In this document: positions 15,039 through 19,264 of the stretch, piece by piece
Layout: each line of letters opens with the position of its first letter
Numbering within the stretch: position 1 is the stretch's first letter
From: Deltaproteobacteria bacterium
GTDB lineage: Bacteria > Desulfobacterota_B > Binatia > UBA9968
Length of the DNA: 19,264 nt
Direction of reading: 5' to 3'
NCBI GenBank assembly: GCA_016193385.1
Contig: JACPSF010000249.1
Coordinates: forward strand, 1 to 19,264
Notes under the pieces: generated by a model
Seen by the model: the letters and a program-made list of their open reading frames with translations, nothing else
Told to the model about the DNA's origin: nothing
Database searches by the model: none
Translations under genes and position numbers: made by a program

Positions 15039-16547
15039 ATGGAAAAACAAAAATCAGCTTCACGCTCTCGGGCCACGGCGCGTCGCGGTCGCCCCAAGAG
15101 ACAAGCCCTCCATATCACCATGGTCTCGCCCGAAATCATGCCGTTTGCCAAGACCGGCGGCCTGGCCGATATGGTGGGCTCGCTCTGCCCTGCCCTGGAA
15201 AAGCTCGGGCTCAAGGTCTCGCCGATCATGCCTGCGTACCGCCCTGTGCTCAAAGGCAGCTTTCCGCTTACGGATACGGGGCTGAGTTTCGCCGTCCCGG
15301 TCGCGGATCACAAGGAGGAAGCCTCGGTTTTCAAGGCGACGCTCGGTGAGAACACGACCGCCTATTTCATCCGCTGCGATCGCTACTTTGACCGGGAGGC
15401 GCTCTACTCCACTTCCGAGGGAAATTATCCGGACAATGCCGAACGCTTCGTCTTCTTCTCTCGCGCCGCCCTCGAGGTTCTCCGACAGCATCCTCCGGAC
15501 ATCCTCCACTGCCATGACTGGCAAACCGCGCTTGCCATCGTCTTCCTCAAGGCCCAGCCCGACCGCTACCCCGAGCTCGCCTCGGTGAAAACGGTCCTCA
15601 CGGTTCACAATCTCGGCTACCAGGGGCTGTTCTGGTACCTCGACTGGCACCTTCTCAACCTGGATGAAAGCCTCTTCAACCCGGCGGGCCTGGAATTCTT
15701 CGGCAAGATCAACTTTCTCAAAGGAGGGGTGATCTCCGCCGACGGGATCACCACAGTAAGTCCCACCTACGCCGAAGAGATCAAGTCGCCCGAGCAGGGC
15801 TTCGGTCTGGAAGGGATCTTTCACGAGCGGGCAAAAGACCTCGTGGGGATTCTGAACGGCGCCGATTACACGATCTGGAGCCCGGAGACCGATCGCTACA
15901 TCGCCAAGAATTACAGCGCGAAAGACCTCGCGGGAAAGAAAACCTGTAAAGCCGAACTGCAGCGCGCCGCTGGGCTGCCTCAAAGAGCGGATGTCCCGCT
16001 CGTGGGTATGGTATCACGCCTGATCTCCCAAAAAGGTCTCGACCTATTGGAGAGCTGCGGGGAAGATTTTCTCGCGCGAGATCTGCAATTCGTCCTTTTG
16101 GGCAACGGCGAGGCGAAGTACGAAGTCGCCGTGAGGGAGCTTGCTGCGCGCTATCCGACGAAAGCCTCGGTCCGCATCGGCTTCGATGAAGCCCTGGCCC
16201 ATCAAATCGAGGCCGGCGCCGACTTTTTCTTGATGCCCTCACAGTACGAGCCATGCGGCCTCAACCAGCTCTATAGCCTCAAATACGGCACGATCCCGAT
16301 CGTGCGGGCCACGGGCGGGCTCAAAGACAGCGTCAAGGACTGTACGGCAAACAGCCGCGGCGGCACGGGTTTCGTTTTCGGGCCGTACGAGCCCGCGGCG
16401 TTCCTCGACGCGCTCGATCGGGGCTTGAGCCTTTTCGCCGTGCCCAAAGGATGGACGGCGCTGGTCAAGAGGGCGATGGCGGCCGACTTTTCGTGGGACC
16501 GCTCCGCCCGGGCCTACGCCGACCTTTACCAAAGGCTTGTGTCATGA
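15039..16547 (+). CDS. glgA: Glycogen synthase (ADP-glucose, GT5)
   Basis: GlgA adds glucose from ADP-glucose to the non-reducing end of alpha-1,4-glucan. The 502-residue protein carries the GT5 N-terminal signature PFAKTGGLADMVG (35-47), with K38 binding the ADP-glucose phosphate. It also has HCHDWQTAL (157-165), the phosphate-contacting R327 and K332 in SRLISQKG, and the C-terminal donor site SQYEPCGLNQL (401-411) with E404, plus RATGGLKDSV. This is the GT5 polymerase, not the GT4 GlgM that makes maltose-1-phosphate. About 20 basic residues precede the first strand, a slightly long N-terminus. AGAGGA lies eight bases before the ATG. It sits between glgB and glgC in the operon. Confidence 0.95.
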   Translation: MEKQKSASRSRATARRGRPKRQALHITMVSPEIMPFAKTGGLADMVGSLCPALEKLGLKVSPIMPAYRPVLKGSFPLTDTGLSFAVPVADHKEEASVFKATLGENTTAYFIRCDRYFDREALYSTSEGNYPDNAERFVFFSRAALEVLRQHPPDILHCHDWQTALAIVFLKAQPDRYPELASVKTVLTVHNLGYQGLFWYLDWHLLNLDESLFNPAGLEFFGKINFLKGGVISADGITTVSPTYAEEIKSPEQGFGLEGIFHERAKDLVGILNGADYTIWSPETDRYIAKNYSAKDLAGKKTCKAELQRAAGLPQRADVPLVGMVSRLISQKGLDLLESCGEDFLARDLQFVLLGNGEAKYEVAVRELAARYPTKASVRIGFDEALAHQIEAGADFFLMPSQYEPCGLNQLYSLKYGTIPIVRATGGLKDSVKDCTANSRGGTGFVFGPYEPAAFLDALDRGLSLFAVPKGWTALVKRAMAADFSWDRSARAYADLYQRLVS

Positions 16548-16573
16548 ACGCAAGAGGGTGATGGAATTCCGCC

Positions 16574-17821
16574 ATGGAGGTTCTCGGAATCGTCCTAGCA
16601 GGCGGCAAAGGTGAGCGCCTCGATCCGCTGACCCAAGATCGAGCCAAGCCGGCGGTTCCGTTCGGCGGGAGATATCGGATCATCGACTTCGTGCTTTCGA
16701 ACTTCGTTAACTCGGGCATCCACTCGATCTACGTGCTCACCCAATTCATGGCCCAATCCTTGATCGAGCACCTCGATCAAGGCTGGCGCATCTCGGATCT
16801 CATCCTGGGCCACTTTATCACGGCGGTTCCGGCGCAGATGCGTACGGGGCAAGAATGGTATCAGGGGACGGCTGATTCGGTGAATCAAAACATTTTCTTG
16901 ATCCAGCGGCACAATCCGGAGCTCGTTGCCGTCTTTGGCGCCGATCACATCTACCGGATGAACATCCGCCAGATGATCGACGAGCACCGCAGAAAGCGCG
17001 CCGAAGTCACCGTGGCGACTCTGCCCGTGAAGGTCGAGGAGGCATCCCAATTCGGCATCCTCGCTGTCGACCAGGACTGGCGCATTATTCGCTTCGACGA
17101 GAAGCCTGCCGAGCCAAAGTCGATCCCCGGCGAACCCAGGTACGCGCTCGCCTCCATGGGAAACTATATTTTCAATACCGAAGCGCTCGTGCAGTCCCTT
17201 GCCGAGGATGCGGACGATCCTCAGAGCAACCATGACTTCGGCCGCAATGTCCTTCCCGCGATGGTCGGAAAGAGAAGGCTCTACGCCTACGATTTCCGGA
17301 AAAACCGCATCCCCAATCCGCAGAAAGGCGAAGAACCCAGCTACTGGCGCGATATCGGAACTCTCGAGGCTTACTACGAGGCCAACATGGACCTGCGCGC
17401 GGTCGACCCGTCCTTCAACCTTTACAACCTGAGCTGGCCGGTCAGGACCGTGGGCTACGGCGACCCTCCTGCGAAGTTCGTCTTCGACGACGAGCGGCGC
17501 CGCGGCATGGCGGTCAATTCAATCGTCAGCGAAGGCACGATTATCAGCGGCGGCCTGGTCCGTGACTCGGTCATCGGACGGAACGTTCGCATTCACAGCT
17601 ACGCCCTCATCGAAGACTCGATCATTATGGATTGGGTGGAGATAGGGCGGGGCTGCCGGATACGGAAGGCCGTCATCGACAAGGCCAATGTCATATTGCC
17701 GGGAACGGAGATCGGCTACGATCTCGAGCAGGACCGTCGCCGATACTTCGTATCTGAAAGCGGGATCGTGATCATACCCAGAGCCTTGCCCAAAACGGCC
17801 TGGGTCCTCGCCAACCCCTGA
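16574..17821 (+). CDS. glgC: Glucose-1-phosphate adenylyltransferase (ADP-glucose pyrophosphorylase)
   Basis: GlgC makes ADP-glucose and pyrophosphate from ATP and glucose-1-phosphate, the committed and usually allosterically controlled step of glycogen synthesis. The 415-residue protein has the nucleotidyltransferase loop [20 protein letters not shown] (8-27), metal/catalytic D124 in [17 protein letters not shown] (160-166), sugar-phosphate-binding FDEKP with K177, and ASMGNYIF (193-200). A left-handed beta-helix with hexapeptide-like repeats fills the last 120 residues. The N-terminus is short, so the basic allosteric segment of E. coli GlgC is not obvious. The nearest ribosome-site candidate, AGAGGGTGA, is about 14 bases from the ATG, rather far. 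The gene starts 26 bases after glgA. Confidence 0.95.
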   Translation: MEVLGIVLAGGKGERLDPLTQDRAKPAVPFGGRYRIIDFVLSNFVNSGIHSIYVLTQFMAQSLIEHLDQGWRISDLILGHFITAVPAQMRTGQEWYQGTADSVNQNIFLIQRHNPELVAVFGADHIYRMNIRQMIDEHRRKRAEVTVATLPVKVEEASQFGILAVDQDWRIIRFDEKPAEPKSIPGEPRYALASMGNYIFNTEALVQSLAEDADDPQSNHDFGRNVLPAMVGKRRLYAYDFRKNRIPNPQKGEEPSYWRDIGTLEAYYEANMDLRAVDPSFNLYNLSWPVRTVGYGDPPAKFVFDDERRRGMAVNSIVSEGTIISGGLVRDSVIGRNVRIHSYALIEDSIIMDWVEIGRGCRIRKAVIDKANVILPGTEIGYDLEQDRRRYFVSESGIVIIPRALPKTAWVLANP

Positions 17822-17847
17822 CCCGCGGCCACCCATCAGCCTTTGCG

Positions 17848-19264
17848 ATGAGATCATTGGATGCTACTCCGGCGCGGCAGATGTTTTCGGGAGCGAGGCT
17901 CGGCGCGATTTATCTTGGGGAGCGAAAGTGCCAGTTTCGAGTATGGGCGCCGCTAGCCTCGCGCATCGAGGTGCGCCTGTGCTCCCCCAAAGAACGGATC
18001 ATCGCCATGCGGAGGGACGCCAGAGGGTACCACAGCGCCATTGCAGAAGAAGTCGAGCTGGGGTCTCTCTATCTGTACCGTCTCGAAGGGGAGAAGGAGC
18101 GGCCCGACCCCGCCTCCAGGTTCCAGCCCCAGGGAGTCCACGGCCCGTCCGAGGTCGTGGACTCATCCTTCCTCTGGGACGATGGAAGCTGGTTCGGCCA
18201 CCCGCTCAAGGATTATGTGATCTACGAGCTTCACGTCGGCACTTTCTCCGCCGAGGGCACGTTCGACGCGGTCGTTTCGCGCCTCGATGAACTGAGAGAC
18301 TTGGGTATCACCGCCGTGGAGCTGATGCCGGTCGGGCAGTTTCCCGGGGAAAGAAACTGGGGCTACGACGGGGTCTACCCGTTTGCCGTACAGAATTCTT
18401 ACGGCGGGCCCTCGGGCCTCAAACGGCTAATCAATGCCTGCCACAAGCAGCGGCTCGCTGTGATTCTCGATGTCGTTTATAACCATCTCGGCCCCGAGGG
18501 AAACGGGCTTCGCTCCCTACTTCACGGCGCGCTACCGCACCCCGTGGGGCCCCGCCGTCAACTTCGATGGCCCAGAGAGCGACGAGGTGCGTCATTTTTT
18601 CATCACCAACGCCCTGGCCTGGCTCGATGAGTTCCACATCGATTCCCTTCGGCTCGATGCCGTGCATGCCATCCTGGATCACTCCCCCCGACCGTTTCTG
18701 GAGGATCTGGCCCTCGCGGTCAAAGAGCTCGGGCAGCGCGTCAACCGGCGCCTTTACGTCATCGCCGAGAGCGCGGCCAACGACTCTCGCTTGATCCGCG
18801 CGCCACAGATCGGCGGCTACGGCCTGGATGCCCACTGGAGCGATGACTTCCATCATGCCCTCCACGTGCTGCTCACGGGCGAACGGACCGGCTATTACCA
18901 AGACTTCGCCGGCTTGAAGGATCTCGCCAAAGCCTACCGCGAGGGCTACGCCTACACCGGCGAATACTCTCGCTTCCGGCGCCGCCGCCACGGCAGCCCG
19001 TCGAGGGACATCCCGGCCGAGAGATTCATCGTGTTCGCCCAAAACCATGACCAGGTGGGAAACCGTATGCGCGGGGAGCGCATGAGCCATCTCGTGCCCT
19101 TCGAAAGCCTGAAGCTGGCTGCGGGCACCGTGCTCCTATCCCCTTTCGTGCCCCTGCTCTTCATGGGCGAAGAGTACGGCGAGACGGCCCCGTTCCCATA
19201 TTTCGTGAGCCACTCGGATCCGGCGCTGCTCGACGCGGTGCGCCACGGGCGACGCGAAGAGTTC
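17848..19264 (+). pseudogene. treZ: Malto-oligosyltrehalose trehalohydrolase (TreZ), frameshifted, 3' end outside window
   Basis: TreZ hydrolyses the terminal trehalose unit made on glucan ends by TreY. The first frame begins [25 protein letters not shown] after the start, has the CBM48-like N-module, [17 protein letters not shown] and [12 protein letters not shown], then loses homology at 18505. Homology resumes one frame later from 18506 as [21 protein letters not shown]. It continues through [10 protein letters not shown] (nucleophile Asp 18656-18658), VIAESAAND and [11 protein letters not shown], still open at the window edge. Relatives have about four residues between GPEGN and the next aromatic or Leu, where four bases remain, so about eight bases seem lost. 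The first frame stops at 18630. It may be a true mutation or an assembly error. The ATG at 17848 lacks a clear ribosome site; ATG 17881 is an alternative. It lies 26 bases after glgC. Confidence 0.87.

Noticed and set aside
15039..16547. GlgM-type maltose-1-phosphate synthase in place of glycogen synthase
   Set aside because: The KTGGLADMVG and SQYEPCGLNQ signatures are those of GT5 GlgA, not of the GT4 GlgM enzymes.

Overview
GC-rich bacterial chromosome segment. It has dense operons, half of the start codons are not ATG (GTG or TTG behind good Shine-Dalgarno sites), and there are no phage, transposon or CRISPR genes. The gene set is a complex I-type NuoB, a small ferredoxin, a diadenylate cyclase, a transaldolase-associated type of phosphoglucose isomerase, an NAD-type 6-phosphogluconate dehydrogenase and a full glycogen/trehalose cluster. 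It fits a GC-rich Gram-negative lineage of the NC10/Desulfobacterota/Nitrospirota kind, but the sequence alone does not fix the phylum.

Layout. (1) 1-2090, minus strand: the first codons of a ferredoxin, nuoB without nuoA or nuoC beside it, a 496-bp gene-free stretch with a promoter-like palindrome and a tRNA-like relic, and an MscS-type mechanosensitive channel gene broken by a frameshift with loss of about ten conserved codons. (2) 2091-2432: gene-free divergent leader. (3) 2433-3644, plus strand: a diadenylate cyclase (CdaA) fused to a YbbR/CdaR-like extracytoplasmic domain in one polypeptide. (4) 3641-7394, minus strand: a pgi-gnd-glk operon, tail-to-tail with cdaA (stops overlap by 4 bp). 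(5) 7395-7601: divergent promoter region. (6) 7602-19264, plus strand: a tightly packed operon treS-mak fusion, malQ, glgB, glgA, glgC and treZ. treZ is frameshifted and runs off the window.

How the genes work together. GlgC makes ADP-glucose, GlgA polymerises it and GlgB branches the product. MalQ remodels maltodextrins. TreZ (normally with TreY, not in the window) releases trehalose from glucan ends. TreS interconverts trehalose and maltose, and its fused maltokinase traps maltose as maltose-1-phosphate. Glk, Pgi and Gnd on the opposite strand feed free glucose into glycolysis and the pentose phosphate route. Trehalose metabolism, a c-di-AMP synthase and a mechanosensitive channel within 20 kb suggest an osmotic/carbon-storage neighbourhood; that link is inference.

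Points most worth a second look: the CdaA-CdaR fusion, the orphan nuoB-ferredoxin pair, the two frameshifted genes that both lack conserved codons at the break, and the absence of glgE next to a TreS-maltokinase.
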